From JACOVP01 sp964390715 (GTDB taxonomy: Archaea; Nanobdellota; Nanobdellia; SCGC-AAA011-G17; UBA489): a stretch of 64,000 nt of DNA. Position numbers and translations under genes: made by a program. The DNA lies in the NCBI GenBank assembly GCA_964390715.1, contig CAYMIM010000013.1:1-64000 (forward strand). Reading direction: 5' to 3'. Position 1 is the stretch's first letter. Each line of letters opens with the position of its first letter. Below are positions 15,333-24,574 of the stretch, in pieces. Below the pieces are notes generated by a model that was not told the origin of the DNA, searched no databases, and saw nothing but the letters and a program-made list of their open reading frames with translations.

Positions 15333-15856
15333 ACTTCTAGCAGATGATTGCAATACAACTGTAATCGCTTAATAATACGTCTCGTTAATTTGGTCTTGTC
15401 ATAGAGAAGAATAGGATTGACATGCAGTCGTCGCATCTTGTCTAAAAAGTAGTCTAAAAACGATAAAATCGTAGCCTCATCATAATAATGGAAAAGGTCA
15501 TGCAAGCTGTCAAAAATCAAGAACTTGCGTCCTAATCCTCCATAGCTCTTAATCACGTGCTCCATAGCTTGATCCAGTCGTCCTAAGTCAAAAGGCGCTC
15601 CAATATAGCTAGCGTTAGGAATCTCAGTCTCAGATTGGATCAGTTTGGACATAGCGTCGATAAAGTAGAGATTATTGACTGGTAATCCTTGAGCCTGCAG
15701 CATGTCAGAGAGGTTATGGCTGGGGCGATGCAAGGTAACAGCGATGCCTGGTGTAGTGACCTTGTGTAAGACCTTATACGCTTGTAAACGCTTCTCATAA
15801 GGAGCGTGAATGCCAAGAACAAATTGTTGGGGTAAATGATTCAAAACCTGCTGCAA
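15329..15856 (-). CDS. RecA-like fold protein lacking a Walker A motif
   Basis: 175 aa from a TTG with GAGGTGA 6 nt upstream. The pattern of an N-terminal strand (QFVLGIHAPYEKRLQA), a middle NNLYFIDAMSK strand and a Walker-B-like KFLIFDSLHDLFHYY is that of the KaiC/RecA ATPase core. There is no GxxxxGKT loop, as in the DUF7504-like degenerate members found in archaea. A scaffold or regulatory role is possible. It is divergent from gyrB with its own TATA (minus-strand TTTATATAAC, about 15889-15898). Confidence 0.6.
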   Translation of the reverse strand: MQQVLNHLPQQFVLGIHAPYEKRLQAYKVLHKVTTPGIAVTLHRPSHNLSDMLQAQGLPVNNLYFIDAMSKLIQSETEIPNASYIGAPFDLGRLDQAMEHVIKSYGGLGRKFLIFDSLHDLFHYYDEATILSFLDYFLDKMRRLHVNPILLYDKTKLTRRIIKRLQLYCNHLLEV

Positions 15857-16121
15857 ATAGTATCACCTCTTAGCAAGACTAAAGTGAGTTGTTATATAAA
15901 CATTTCCTTCAACGACAGACGCTCAGCATAAGGTAGAGTGCCTCTAGGAGAAAATTTAAAACTCTTTTACCCATCAAAACAGGCTGTAGACACGTTTAAA
16001 TGCGTCTCTAGACCAAGAAAGACTTTTATAGAGTAAGTGATTTCCAAGTGTAGAAAGTGATGAAGAGTATTACACAAATCCACAAGAATAGAGTAAACCA
16101 TCTAGTGAGACTAAGAGAAAA
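15857..16121. promoter_or_regulatory. Divergent intergenic region upstream of gyrBA
   Basis: It contains the minus-strand TATA for the RecA-like gene, and three plus-strand TATA-like sites: AATTTAAAAC (about 15951), GTTTAAATG (about 15999) and CTTTTATAG preceded by AAGAAAGA (about 16021-16030). The last would start gyrB mRNA near 16050 with a leader of about 70 nt. Around the second site lies an imperfect inverted repeat (TAGACACG and GCGTCTCTA). Supercoiling-sensitive gyrase control often maps here, but nothing proves that in this case. Confidence 0.4.
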
Positions 16122-19100
16122 ATGAGTGAACCAGAAAATAATTACACAGCAAGCAACATCACTGTCTTAAAAGGCCTAGAAGCGGTCAGGACACGCCCAG
16201 CCATGTATGTTGGCGACGTAGGTGTCCGTGGTTTGCATCATCTCGTCGAAGAAGTTGTTGCTAATAGTGTAGATGAAGCATTAATGGGCTACGCTACAGA
16301 AATCATGGTGACTATCAATAAAGATAATTCTATCACTGTTCAAGATAATGGTCGTGGTATTCCCGTCGACATCCATCCGCAAGAAGGAAAATCTGCTCTG
16401 GAATTAGTTATGACTGTCTTGCATGCGGGTGGTAAGTTCGATAAAAAAAGTTACCAAGTTTCTGGTGGTCTGCATGGTGTCGGAGTTTCTTGTGTCAATG
16501 CTTTGTCCATGTGGCTAGAAGTAAAAGTCATGCGTGATGGAAAAGTATACTATCAAAAATACAATGAAGGCAGACCCTTAGCGGACGTAAAAATTATTGG
16601 TGATTCAAACAGAAGAGGAACCATCGTCACTTTTCTCCCAGACAAAACAATTTTTGAAATCACAGAATACGATTATGATACCATTGCCAATAGATTAAGA
16701 GAGTTAGCGTTTCTCAATAAAGGACTAAAAATAGAAATCATTGATGAACGAACAGATAAAAGAAACACGTTTGAATATGCTGGTGGTATTATTGCTTTCG
16801 TCAAACATCTCAACAAAACAAAAAATGCAATCCATCCAGACCCAGTGTATTTCTTCAAAGAGCAGGAGAATATAGGTGTTGAAATCGCAATGCAATATAA
16901 TGAGGGGTATAATGAAGCAGTCCATTCCTTCGTCAACAACATCAACACAGTCGAGCATGGAACACACTACAGTGGTTTTGTCACAGCTTTGACTCGTGCT
17001 GTCAATGATTATCTCAAGAAAAATAAAGTCTCTGATGAAAAGCTCACAGGCCCAGATACCAGAGAAGGATTAACAGCTATTATCTCCGTTAAAATTCCAA
17101 ATCCGCAGTTCGAAGGGCAAACAAAAACAAAATTAGGTAATTCTGATGTTAAAGGATTAGTAGATTCCATTGTCTATGACACGCTAACAAAGTTCTTGGA
17201 AGAAAATCCGCAAGTAGCAAAAACAATTATGTCAAAATGTTTACAAGCTGCTAAAGCGCGTGAAGCCGCGCAAAAAGCTCGTGAACTCACGCGTCGTAAA
17301 TCAGCTTTGGACTCAGGCTCCTTACCGGGAAAGTTAGCGGATTGTCAAGAACGTGATCCTGCTCAAGCGGAAATGTTCATCGTAGAAGGAGACTCTGCTG
17401 GCGGTAGTTGTTTAGGTGGTCGTGACCGTAAATACCAAGCTATCCTTCCTCTAAGAGGTAAAGTGTTAAATGTAGAAAAAGCTCGTCTCGAAAATATTTA
17501 CAAAAATAATGAAATCACTACGATGATCGCCGCTATAGGCGCGAATGTCGGTCAAGAATTTGATGTCAATAAAGTACGCTATCATAAAATTATTATTATG
17601 ACTGATGCTGACAGTGTCACTGCGGATACTCCTCTATTATTGTTTGATAAAGAAAACAATATCAATTTTAAATATATAGGTGATTTCGTTGAAGAGTGTC
17701 AACAGCCATCAGATTTCAAAATTAGTTCCCTAGCAGTTGCTACAAGTGAACAAAGAGTGAAAAAAATAAATAACATTGTCAAGCACCCGCTAAAAACAAG
17801 TCTATATAAGTTAAAGACACATTTAGGATATGAGGTAAAAATAACTCCTTATCATAGTGTCTTTGTGTACAGCAAAGGAAAGATAATAACTAAGGCGACA
17901 AAAGATATCACTAAAGAAGATTATGTGCTCATACCAAGGGCTTTGCCAAGAACAGATAAAGAAATAGTCATCGATCTAAAAGAATTCGCGCCACAAGAAT
18001 ATATGTACGCTGCATTCAAAAAAGGAGAGCTTAGCAATATTCCGGATGATGCTTATGTCAACATACCTTTAGTCCAATGGAAAAAACTAAAGAAAGCAAG
18101 AAACGAAGCACAACTATCAAGAAAAGTTGTGGGAAAGTCAGTCGGAATATATCACACTATTTTACAGCAATGGGAAGAGAAGAATGACAATGTCATGCCA
18201 AGATGGAATATGTTTAAGAAATATCTCCAGAGAATAGAAAAAAATATACAAGACATAACATATAGCTTATTAGTGCCTTTATCAATAGTATTCAGTTCAG
18301 AGAAGATCAAGGGGAAAGAATTCTATTTTAGAAACCATACACATAAAGTAAAGTTAGAGTTACTCTTAAAGGAAGAGCTCGCATATCTTTTAGGATGGTA
18401 TATAGGAGATGGAAACGCGTCATCGGGAAAGAAAAACCCCTATAGATTTAGTCTCTGTTTAGGTAAAGACAAGAAGTATTATTTAGAAAACCTAAAAAAA
18501 TCTATTAAAAAAAGCCTAGGATGCAATATTATTTTAGAAAAAAGAGAATCAGATATTATAATGCATTTTAATTCCCTGAGCTTCTATTTGCTTCTGCAAA
18601 AATTTGAGCTATTAGGAAAACATGCTCCAGAAAAATTTATACCCAACGTGATGTTTAATACAAAAAAAGAAGTGCAAATCTCCTTCCTAAAGGGATTATT
18701 GCAGAGCGATGGTTCTATTGTAGACGGTAAAGAAAAAAACGGGAAACAGGGAAAGAAAGTTATAGATCATACAACAACATCAAAAAAACTAATGGAAGGA
18801 ATAACATTTATGTATCGTCAGCTGGGAATGCTACCATCAATAGTGTCATCACAAAGCAAAGATCATTACTATAAAGGAATTTTGATAAGATCAAATCACA
18901 GAAAGTATGATATTCTCATTGGTTCAATAGAACAATTAAAAAAAGCGAGAAAAATATGGAAAGATCATAAGAATGCCCAGGTATTACAAAAATATATCAA
19001 AGATGCTAAGAGAGGAACAGATAGAAGATATGTCATCAATGTTTCAAAGGACTTCCAAGCGGTTAAATTGCTGAGAGTTGAAAAAATAGAGACGAACGAT

Positions 19101-19580
19101 AAGTATGTATATGATATTGGAGTCGATCTTAACCGCAGTTTTGTAGGAGGATTGGGAGGCTTAACATTACACAATACTGATGGCGCGCATATAGGTTGTT
19201 TGCTTTTAACTTTTTTCTATAGATATATGCGTCCTCTCATTGAAAGAGGATATCTCTATTTGGCAAATCCACCACTCTACAAGATAACCAAAGATAAAAA
19301 GATACAGTATGCTTATAGCGATCAGCAACGAGACAAAATCATAAGTGAAATTGGCAGTGAGGGTATCGCGGTGCAGCGCTTCAAAGGTCTTGGTGAAATG
19401 AATCCTGAGCAACTTTGGGAAACAACACTCGATAAGACAAGAAGAAAATTAGAACGTGTTACTATTCAAGACGCGGCGGAAGCTGACCAAATGTTCTCAG
19501 TCTTAATGGGAGAAGAAGTTGCTCCTCGTCGTGACTTTATTATGGAGCACGCTAAAGACGTGAAGAACCTGGACATTTAA
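16122..19580 (+). CDS. gyrB: DNA gyrase subunit B with an in-frame intein
   Basis: The 1152-codon precursor gives a mature GyrB of 631 aa after removal of the intein at residues 498-1018. GHKL ATPase landmarks are VVANSVDEALMGYA, DNGRGIPVD and GLHGVGVSCVNAL. The TOPRIM domain starts at FIVEGDSAGGS and ends with the metal-binding DAD; the intein follows directly after that. The C-extein continues TDGAHIGCLLLTFFYR, where most gyrases have VDGAHI. The IQRFKGLGEMN-like block is VQRFKGLGEMNPEQLW. GyrB is of bacterial type, as in several archaeal lineages that acquired gyrase. gyrA follows after 1 nt. Confidence 0.95.
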   Translation: MSEPENNYTASNITVLKGLEAVRTRPAMYVGDVGVRGLHHLVEEVVANSVDEALMGYATEIMVTINKDNSITVQDNGRGIPVDIHPQEGKSALELVMTVLHAGGKFDKKSYQVSGGLHGVGVSCVNALSMWLEVKVMRDGKVYYQKYNEGRPLADVKIIGDSNRRGTIVTFLPDKTIFEITEYDYDTIANRLRELAFLNKGLKIEIIDERTDKRNTFEYAGGIIAFVKHLNKTKNAIHPDPVYFFKEQENIGVEIAMQYNEGYNEAVHSFVNNINTVEHGTHYSGFVTALTRAVNDYLKKNKVSDEKLTGPDTREGLTAIISVKIPNPQFEGQTKTKLGNSDVKGLVDSIVYDTLTKFLEENPQVAKTIMSKCLQAAKAREAAQKARELTRRKSALDSGSLPGKLADCQERDPAQAEMFIVEGDSAGGSCLGGRDRKYQAILPLRGKVLNVEKARLENIYKNNEITTMIAAIGANVGQEFDVNKVRYHKIIIMTDADSVTADTPLLLFDKENNINFKYIGDFVEECQQPSDFKISSLAVATSEQRVKKINNIVKHPLKTSLYKLKTHLGYEVKITPYHSVFVYSKGKIITKATKDITKEDYVLIPRALPRTDKEIVIDLKEFAPQEYMYAAFKKGELSNIPDDAYVNIPLVQWKKLKKARNEAQLSRKVVGKSVGIYHTILQQWEEKNDNVMPRWNMFKKYLQRIEKNIQDITYSLLVPLSIVFSSEKIKGKEFYFRNHTHKVKLELLLKEELAYLLGWYIGDGNASSGKKNPYRFSLCLGKDKKYYLENLKKSIKKSLGCNIILEKRESDIIMHFNSLSFYLLLQKFELLGKHAPEKFIPNVMFNTKKEVQISFLKGLLQSDGSIVDGKEKNGKQGKKVIDHTTTSKKLMEGITFMYRQLGMLPSIVSSQSKDHYYKGILIRSNHRKYDILIGSIEQLKKARKIWKDHKNAQVLQKYIKDAKRGTDRRYVINVSKDFQAVKLLRVEKIETNDKYVYDIGVDLNRSFVGGLGGLTLHNTDGAHIGCLLLTFFYRYMRPLIERGYLYLANPPLYKITKDKKIQYAYSDQQRDKIISEIGSEGIAVQRFKGLGEMNPEQLWETTLDKTRRKLERVTIQDAAEADQMFSVLMGEEVAPRRDFIMEHAKDVKNLDI
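17613..19175 (+). mobile_element. GyrB intein with LAGLIDADG homing endonuclease
   Basis: 521 aa inserted between Asp497 and Thr1019 of the precursor, inside the TOPRIM metal-site motif. Block A is SVTADTPLLLFD with Ser as the first nucleophile. Block B is the TPYHSV type with the conserved His. Block F/G is VYDIGVDLNRSF ending GGLTLHN, and the +1 residue is Thr. Two dodecapeptide motifs (LLGWYIGDGN near residue 757 and FLKGLLQSDGS near 858) mark a DOD endonuclease, both with their Asp intact. It is therefore probably active in splicing and homing. Confidence 0.93.
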
Positions 19581-19581
19581 A

Positions 19582-22011
19582 ATGGCGGAAGAAGACATCC
19601 AGCAGCGATTAATTGAGCAGGAAATGAAGGAGTCCTATGTAGATTATGCTATGTCTGTTATTATATCGCGTGCTCTCCCAGATATTCGTGACGGCTTGAA
19701 GCCAGTCCATAGAAGAATTCTTTTTACTATGCATAAAATGGGTTTGACTCATAACAAAGCGTATAAAAAATCAGCAAGAATCGTGGGAACTTGTATGGGA
19801 CGTTATCATCCACACGGTGACACGGCAATTTACGATAGTTTAGTGAGAATGGCGCAAGAATTTTCACTCCGATATACGCTAGTTGATGGTCAAGGAAATT
19901 TTGGTGGAATTGAAGGATTCCGAGCAGCAAGTCAGAGATACACAGAAGCGCGTCTCAAGAGAATCGCGGAAGAAATGTTGTTAGACATTGACAAAAAAAC
20001 AGTGCGGTTCGTTCCTAACTATGATAACACAGAACGGGAGCCATCAGTGCTACCATCAAAGTTGCCTAATCTTTTGCTCAATGGGAGCACAGGTATCGCG
20101 GTAGGTATGGCGACTAATATTCCACCGCACAATCTCGGTGAAGTCATTGACGCGTCTGTCGCGGTAATCGATAATCCAAATATCGAAATCGCGGAGTTGC
20201 TCAAGCACATCAAAGGCCCAGACTTTCCAACGGGTGGTTTAATTTCTGGGGTAAGCGGGTTAAAAGAAGCTTATGAAAAAGGCAGGGGAAAAATCATAGT
20301 CAAGGCAAGAACATCCATTGAAGATCGTAAAATTGTAGTGACAGAAATTCCATACATGGTCAACAAGACTACGTTGATTGAAAATATTGTAGAGTTAGTC
20401 AAAGAAGGAACAATAGATGGTATTTCTGATATCCGCGATGAAAGTGATAGAGAAGGATTGCGCATTGTCTTCGAGTTGAAAAAAAGCGCGGATCCAAATC
20501 TCGTCTTAAATCAGCTCTATGCGCAAAGCATGCTCAAAACAACCTTCGGTATAATCATGCTTGCCGTCCATGAAAATCAGCCGATTATTTTCAACATCAA
20601 AGAAGCTATCAAGTATCACATCACTCACAGGAAAGAAGTAGTCATCAAAAGAACACAGTTCGAGTTACAGAAAGCAGAAGATCGTAATCACATCGTCCTT
20701 GGTCTCATAGTAGCGTTAGATCAGATTGATCCTGTGGTCAAGTTAATCAAGGAATCGGACAATGTCGATGTTGCTCGTCAAGGATTAATACAAACATTTC
20801 AGTTGACAGAGATTCAGGCTAACGCTATTTTAGATATGCGCTTGCAAAAATTAACGTCATTAGAGACGGCGAAGTTGAAGCAAGAACATGAAGATCTTAA
20901 AAAAATAATCCAAGAGCTCAAAGACATTCTCGCTTCAGAGCCAAGGATATTCTCTATCATCAAACAGGAATTCCTAGAATTAAAAGAAAAATATGCTGAC
21001 AAAAGAAGGACAGAGATTATGCAAGGCGAAGAAGTCATTGAAGATGAAGATCTTATCAAAGAAGAATCAGTTATCGTAACGATTACTCACGCGGGGTATA
21101 TCAAGAAGTTACCAGTAGAAACATACAAGCAGCAAAAACGCGGTGGTCAGGGAATTATAGGCGCTGAAACTGGCGAAGACAATGATATTATTAAGAATAT
21201 TTTCACTACGTCAAATTTGAATTCATTGCTCTTCTTCACTAATCAAGGAAAAGTCCATTGGTTGAAAGCTTATGGAGTGCCTACAGCGTCTCGATACGCG
21301 AAGGGAAAAGCCATAGTCAATCTGGTCCGTCTAGCGGAAGGAGAAAAAATATCAACTATTCTTCCAGTGGCAAAATTCGACGATCAACATTACATCACGA
21401 TGGTCACCAAAAAAGGAGTCATCAAAAAAACAAGCTTGAATGAATTCGCTAATCCTCGTCAGGGAGGTATTCGTGCTATCAATGTCACAGAAGGAGATGA
21501 GCTAGTGGCGGCGCAATTGACTCCTGGTAATTTAGATATTATTATCGCGACCAAGAAAGGAATTGCCAGTCGTTTCAACGAGGCGGATGTCCGCGCTATG
21601 GGAAGAAGTGCTACTGGTGTTCGAGGAATAAGATTAGAGCAAGGTGATGAAGTCATCGCTATGCAGACCAGTGCTGAAGGAACAACGCTTTTGACGATCA
21701 AAGAAGACGGTTATGGAAAGCGAACTGCTCTTGACGAATACAGACAAATCCATCGAGGCGGCAAAGGAATCATCAATATCAAGACTGAAGGTAAAAACGA
21801 TAATGTTATTGGTATTCTCATGGTCAAGGACGAAGATGAAATTATCTTGATGTCACAAAAAGGTATCGTCATAAGAACCGCGGTCAAGGACATTTCTATT
21901 ATTGGAAGAAATACGCAAGGAGTTCGCTTGATGAAGACAAAAGAGGGAGATAAAGTAATGACTATAGCTAAGGTAATAAAAAATGAAAATGACAAAGTTG
22001 ACACTGTCTAG
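19582..22011 (+). CDS. gyrA: DNA gyrase subunit A
   Basis: 809 aa. The catalytic Tyr is Y120 in AASQRYTEARL. The N-terminal breakage-reunion domain contains SYVDYAMSVIISRALPDIRD and the HPHGDTAIYD loop. The C-terminal beta-pinwheel begins near residue 510 with the GyrA box QQKRGGQG (517-524), which marks true gyrase rather than topoisomerase IV, so negative supercoiling is expected. It lies 1 nt after gyrB and shares its promoter. The C-terminus overlaps a small following frame. Confidence 0.96.
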   Translation: MAEEDIQQRLIEQEMKESYVDYAMSVIISRALPDIRDGLKPVHRRILFTMHKMGLTHNKAYKKSARIVGTCMGRYHPHGDTAIYDSLVRMAQEFSLRYTLVDGQGNFGGIEGFRAASQRYTEARLKRIAEEMLLDIDKKTVRFVPNYDNTEREPSVLPSKLPNLLLNGSTGIAVGMATNIPPHNLGEVIDASVAVIDNPNIEIAELLKHIKGPDFPTGGLISGVSGLKEAYEKGRGKIIVKARTSIEDRKIVVTEIPYMVNKTTLIENIVELVKEGTIDGISDIRDESDREGLRIVFELKKSADPNLVLNQLYAQSMLKTTFGIIMLAVHENQPIIFNIKEAIKYHITHRKEVVIKRTQFELQKAEDRNHIVLGLIVALDQIDPVVKLIKESDNVDVARQGLIQTFQLTEIQANAILDMRLQKLTSLETAKLKQEHEDLKKIIQELKDILASEPRIFSIIKQEFLELKEKYADKRRTEIMQGEEVIEDEDLIKEESVIVTITHAGYIKKLPVETYKQQKRGGQGIIGAETGEDNDIIKNIFTTSNLNSLLFFTNQGKVHWLKAYGVPTASRYAKGKAIVNLVRLAEGEKISTILPVAKFDDQHYITMVTKKGVIKKTSLNEFANPRQGGIRAINVTEGDELVAAQLTPGNLDIIIATKKGIASRFNEADVRAMGRSATGVRGIRLEQGDEVIAMQTSAEGTTLLTIKEDGYGKRTALDEYRQIHRGGKGIINIKTEGKNDNVIGILMVKDEDEIILMSQKGIVIRTAVKDISIIGRNTQGVRLMKTKEGDKVMTIAKVIKNENDKVDTV

Positions 22012-22204
22012 AAAATGTTTAGATGATATATTGCAAGTAAACGAAGCACTTTGTAATGATGTCCCAGAAAAGCACAATCCAAAAAGACAAAGAAGAATTC
22101 TCTGTGGAACGATGAAAGGTTATTTTAATAAATTTGCCAATACTGATGAAGAAAGTTTGAGAAGAATAAATAATCCAAATGAGCAAAGAGTAAAATATAC
22201 TTAA
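21983..22204 (+). CDS. Small hypothetical protein overlapping the gyrA 3' end
   Basis: 73 aa, basic, with two Cys (positions 12 and 24) and one near 41. It starts inside the last 29 nt of gyrA, with AAGGTAA about 9 nt upstream of the ATG. Its stop overlaps the convergent aIF2-gamma stop by 4 nt. A gyrA-coupled small gene is plausible because the frame fills the gap exactly. No family is recognised and the call rests on frame and spacing only. Confidence 0.5.
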   Translation: MKMTKLTLSRKCLDDILQVNEALCNDVPEKHNPKRQRRILCGTMKGYFNKFANTDEESLRRINNPNEQRVKYT

Positions 22205-23547
22205 GTGCCCATAATTTTAGCGACGCCAATCAGTCGCCACCGATTGCCTAACATGCGGCTAATCACTAAGCGATCATTTTTGCCGCAGCAGACAGGAATT
22301 TTCAGTCGTACATGAAATAAATCTTTCTTAAGTTCTGTTACAACTCCAACCGTAACAGCTGAATTCACGTTAATCATCAAAGGTTCTAGTTTTTTGATCG
22401 CCTCGACAGTAAGATCTTCTTTAGAGCCTACGACACGTTTCAAGAGTTCTGGTTTCAAAGTCATTTCAGACCAGACATCAGGTAATTTTCCTTTCTTGCC
22501 GACAACATTACCAGTCAAGGAATCAGCTTTCACATAAAAGGGATCCAAAGAAGTCATAATGCCAAAGGAGCCTCCAGGATGCACTTCTTTCAGCACATGC
22601 CCGCCACTATGCAATTTTAAAATTTTTGTGGTGATAGCTTGCCATTGCTTCTTGCCTTCGCGTTCAATGCCTAAGCCAGGTCTAATTTCAATCTCATCAC
22701 CTTCTTTCAACACGCCTTGTTGCAGCGCTCCACCAAGCACGCCTCCATTAAGAGATTCAATCTCTGTTCCAGGTCTGTTGATGTCAAAGCTTCGCGCGAT
22801 AAAGAATAAGGGATCTTTTGTAGTGTCTCGTGTTGGTGTAGGAATAGTTTTTTCAAGTGCCGCGATTAACGCGGGGATATTCACATTGTGTTGCGCGCTC
22901 ACGGGAATAATGGGTGCTTTCTCCGCGATCGTGCCTTTGACAAACGCAAGGATTTGTTCATAGTTCTTCATCGCCTGCGCTTCATCCACTAAATCGATTT
23001 TATTTTGTACTATGACAATATTTTTTATGCCTAGAATTTCCAAGGCCATCAGGTGTTCTCGAGTCTGGGGTAAAGGACATTCTTCATTAGCGGCTACCAG
23101 GAGTAATGCGCCATCTATAATGGACGCGCCACTTAACATCGTAGCCATAAGACTTTCATGTCCAGGAGCGTCAATGAAACTGACTTTACGTAAAAAATCT
23201 GCCTTGCCACCACAGGTGGAGCACGTTGCTGAAACGTTATAAGCGTCTTCTCCTTTACACTTCGGACAGTGGTAAAAATCTGCGTCCGCGTAGCCTAAGC
23301 GAATAGTAATGCCTCGCTTCATTTCTTCAGAATGCGTGTCAGTCCACTTGCCTGTCAAAGCTCTGGTAAGTGTTGTCTTTCCATTATCAACATGCCCAAA
23401 TAAGCCAATGCTAACAGCGGGTTGTTCTTGAGAAAGTGTTTGTTTTTTCTTAGATTCTTTAGCAGCTGAAGATTTAGGGGTTTTTTCCTCAGTCTTCACT
23501 TTAGGAGTTTTTGCTTTAGGTGCTTTTTTAGTCGTTGTAACAGCCAT
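22201..23547 (-). CDS. eif2g: Translation initiation factor aIF2 subunit gamma
   Basis: 448 aa GTPase that delivers Met-tRNAi. The G1 loop is GLFGHVDNGKTTLTRAL (near residue 50), G3 is FIDAPGHE and G4 is VQNKIDL. A zinc knuckle (CPKC and CSTC) lies between them, which is specific for the gamma subunit. An unusual Lys/Ala/Thr-rich extension of about 45 residues precedes the G domain. A minus-strand TATA (CTTTATAAAT, about 23570-23579) is 25 nt before the ATG. It lies next to eS6, as in other archaea. Confidence 0.96.
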   Translation of the reverse strand: MAVTTTKKAPKAKTPKVKTEEKTPKSSAAKESKKKQTLSQEQPAVSIGLFGHVDNGKTTLTRALTGKWTDTHSEEMKRGITIRLGYADADFYHCPKCKGEDAYNVSATCSTCGGKADFLRKVSFIDAPGHESLMATMLSGASIIDGALLLVAANEECPLPQTREHLMALEILGIKNIVIVQNKIDLVDEAQAMKNYEQILAFVKGTIAEKAPIIPVSAQHNVNIPALIAALEKTIPTPTRDTTKDPLFFIARSFDINRPGTEIESLNGGVLGGALQQGVLKEGDEIEIRPGLGIEREGKKQWQAITTKILKLHSGGHVLKEVHPGGSFGIMTSLDPFYVKADSLTGNVVGKKGKLPDVWSEMTLKPELLKRVVGSKEDLTVEAIKKLEPLMINVNSAVTVGVVTELKKDLFHVRLKIPVCCGKNDRLVISRMLGNRWRLIGVAKIMGT

Positions 23548-23580
23548 TAATAAAGTTGGGAGAAAGTGAATTTATAAAGG

Positions 23581-24003
23581 TTACTTAGCGGGTGCGGGAG
23601 CAACTTCTACAGGTTTCTCTTCTTTCTTGATGCCCCATAAGTCTTCAATGCTTTTGGAGCCATGCTGAATAACTTTCAAGTTCAATTGCGCGGTAATGTC
23701 ACTCACCGTGTTGCCAGAAACAGTCTTGCGATAGATAGTGCCACGATTAGCTTTGCGAATACCTACATCGCCTTTTTTGACTAGCAACTTCCTTCTCGTG
23801 TTCATGTTTAAATCTTGACGCATAGGAAAGCCAGCGATATCGCTGCCACCCATAATCTGTAATTCATAGCCTGGTAAGTCGAGTGTAGAACCTGTCAGCT
23901 TGTCCCCAATTTTACGACCACTAACACTAGTGTTATCAGTTAGGGCTTTGGAATAGCTCTTGCCTATCTTGGGATCATTAACCACACATTTGATGTCTGC
24001 CAT
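23581..24003 (-). CDS. rps6e: Ribosomal protein eS6
   Basis: 140 aa. The IGDKLTGSTLDLPGYELQIMGGSDIAGFPMRQD stretch (quoted in shortened sense: residues about 32-64) is the eS6 core, ending in the RRKLLVKKGDVGIRKANRG region that contacts rRNA. The C-terminal tail is Pro/Ala-rich, ending in APAPAK. A minus-strand TATA (GTTTTAAAAAC, about 24023-24033) is about 25 nt upstream of the ATG. In many archaea it lies between aIF5B and aIF2-gamma; here a plus-strand cassette separates it from aIF5B. Confidence 0.95.
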   Translation of the reverse strand: MADIKCVVNDPKIGKSYSKALTDNTSVSGRKIGDKLTGSTLDLPGYELQIMGGSDIAGFPMRQDLNMNTRRKLLVKKGDVGIRKANRGTIYRKTVSGNTVSDITAQLNLKVIQHGSKSIEDLWGIKKEEKPVEVAPAPAK

Positions 24004-24107
24004 GAAGAATCATCATTTTGAGTGGTTTTTAAAACTTTCTAAGGCTTAAAAACAGCATAAAAAAGGCTAATTTTAGAGCAATTAAAGAGTAGTAAAAAAG
24101 AGAAAAA

Positions 24108-24115
24108 TATTTAAA
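24108..24115 (+). promoter_or_regulatory. TATA box of the tandem-paralogue cassette
   Basis: TATTTAAA preceded by AGAGAAAAA. Its centre is 25-26 nt before the ATG at 24137, which supports that ATG over the one at 24125 and implies a leaderless mRNA. It drives four overlapping genes. Confidence 0.6.
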
Positions 24116-24136
24116 CTGTCTTTCATGATAGAAAGG

Positions 24137-24505
24137 ATGCACCCACCAACATCTGAACTACCAAGATTACCTTCATTGAGCGAACTTGAAGCAAGAACTG
24201 AAGCAGCATTAGGTAAAGAGTCTAAAGAACCAGATGTAGAAGTGCATAGGCGAACCATAAATGAAATTATTTGTCCGATTCTAGAAAGATATATGATTGA
24301 AGTGAGCATAAGAGGAACAGCGAAAGTGCATATACTTCCAGGAAATGTTGTTGTTTGTGAGAAATATATGGTAAATCATGAAGTCCATGATGGAACTCGT
24401 CATAGTGGTTGTCAGTTAAGAGGTAGATATGAAGGCAGATCAACTGGAGCGGATAGGTTGGTATACGACGACTGTCCATACAAAGGATTAGCGCAGGAGA
24501 AATAA
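24137..24505 (+). CDS. Four-Cys small protein, tandem paralogue 1
   Basis: 122 aa. The ATG at 24137 is chosen because it is 25 nt from the TATA and because the N-terminus then aligns without gaps with paralogues 2 and 3, up to the shared RLPSLSELE. Conserved points are an ICPILERYM segment, a GTAKVHI strand, VVCEKYM, GCQLRGRY and the C-terminal DDCPYKGLAQEK. The four Cys sit in C-P, C-E-x-Y, G-C-x-L and C-P-Y contexts and are kept in all three copies, which suggests a metal site or disulfides. No signal peptide. I do not recognise the family. The stop and the next start overlap by 1 nt (TAATG). Confidence 0.75.
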   Translation: MHPPTSELPRLPSLSELEARTEAALGKESKEPDVEVHRRTINEIICPILERYMIEVSIRGTAKVHILPGNVVVCEKYMVNHEVHDGTRHSGCQLRGRYEGRSTGADRLVYDDCPYKGLAQEK

Positions 24506-24574
24506 TGCAACCAGAACAATCTAAATTGACTAGGTTACCTTCATTGAGCGAGCTGGAAAAAAGAGCAGATGAAG
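24467..24574 (+). repeat. 108-bp perfect direct repeat, copy 1
   Basis: Identical to 24829-24936 (offset 362 bp). It spans the last 12 codons of paralogue 1, the TAATG junction and the first 23 codons of paralogue 2. Perfect identity including third positions shows very recent duplication or gene conversion. Confidence 0.95.

Noticed and set aside
17601..19180. GyrB insertion as two broken genes or a frameshift
   Set aside because: The frame is continuous, and intein blocks A, B, F and G with HN-Thr are in place.
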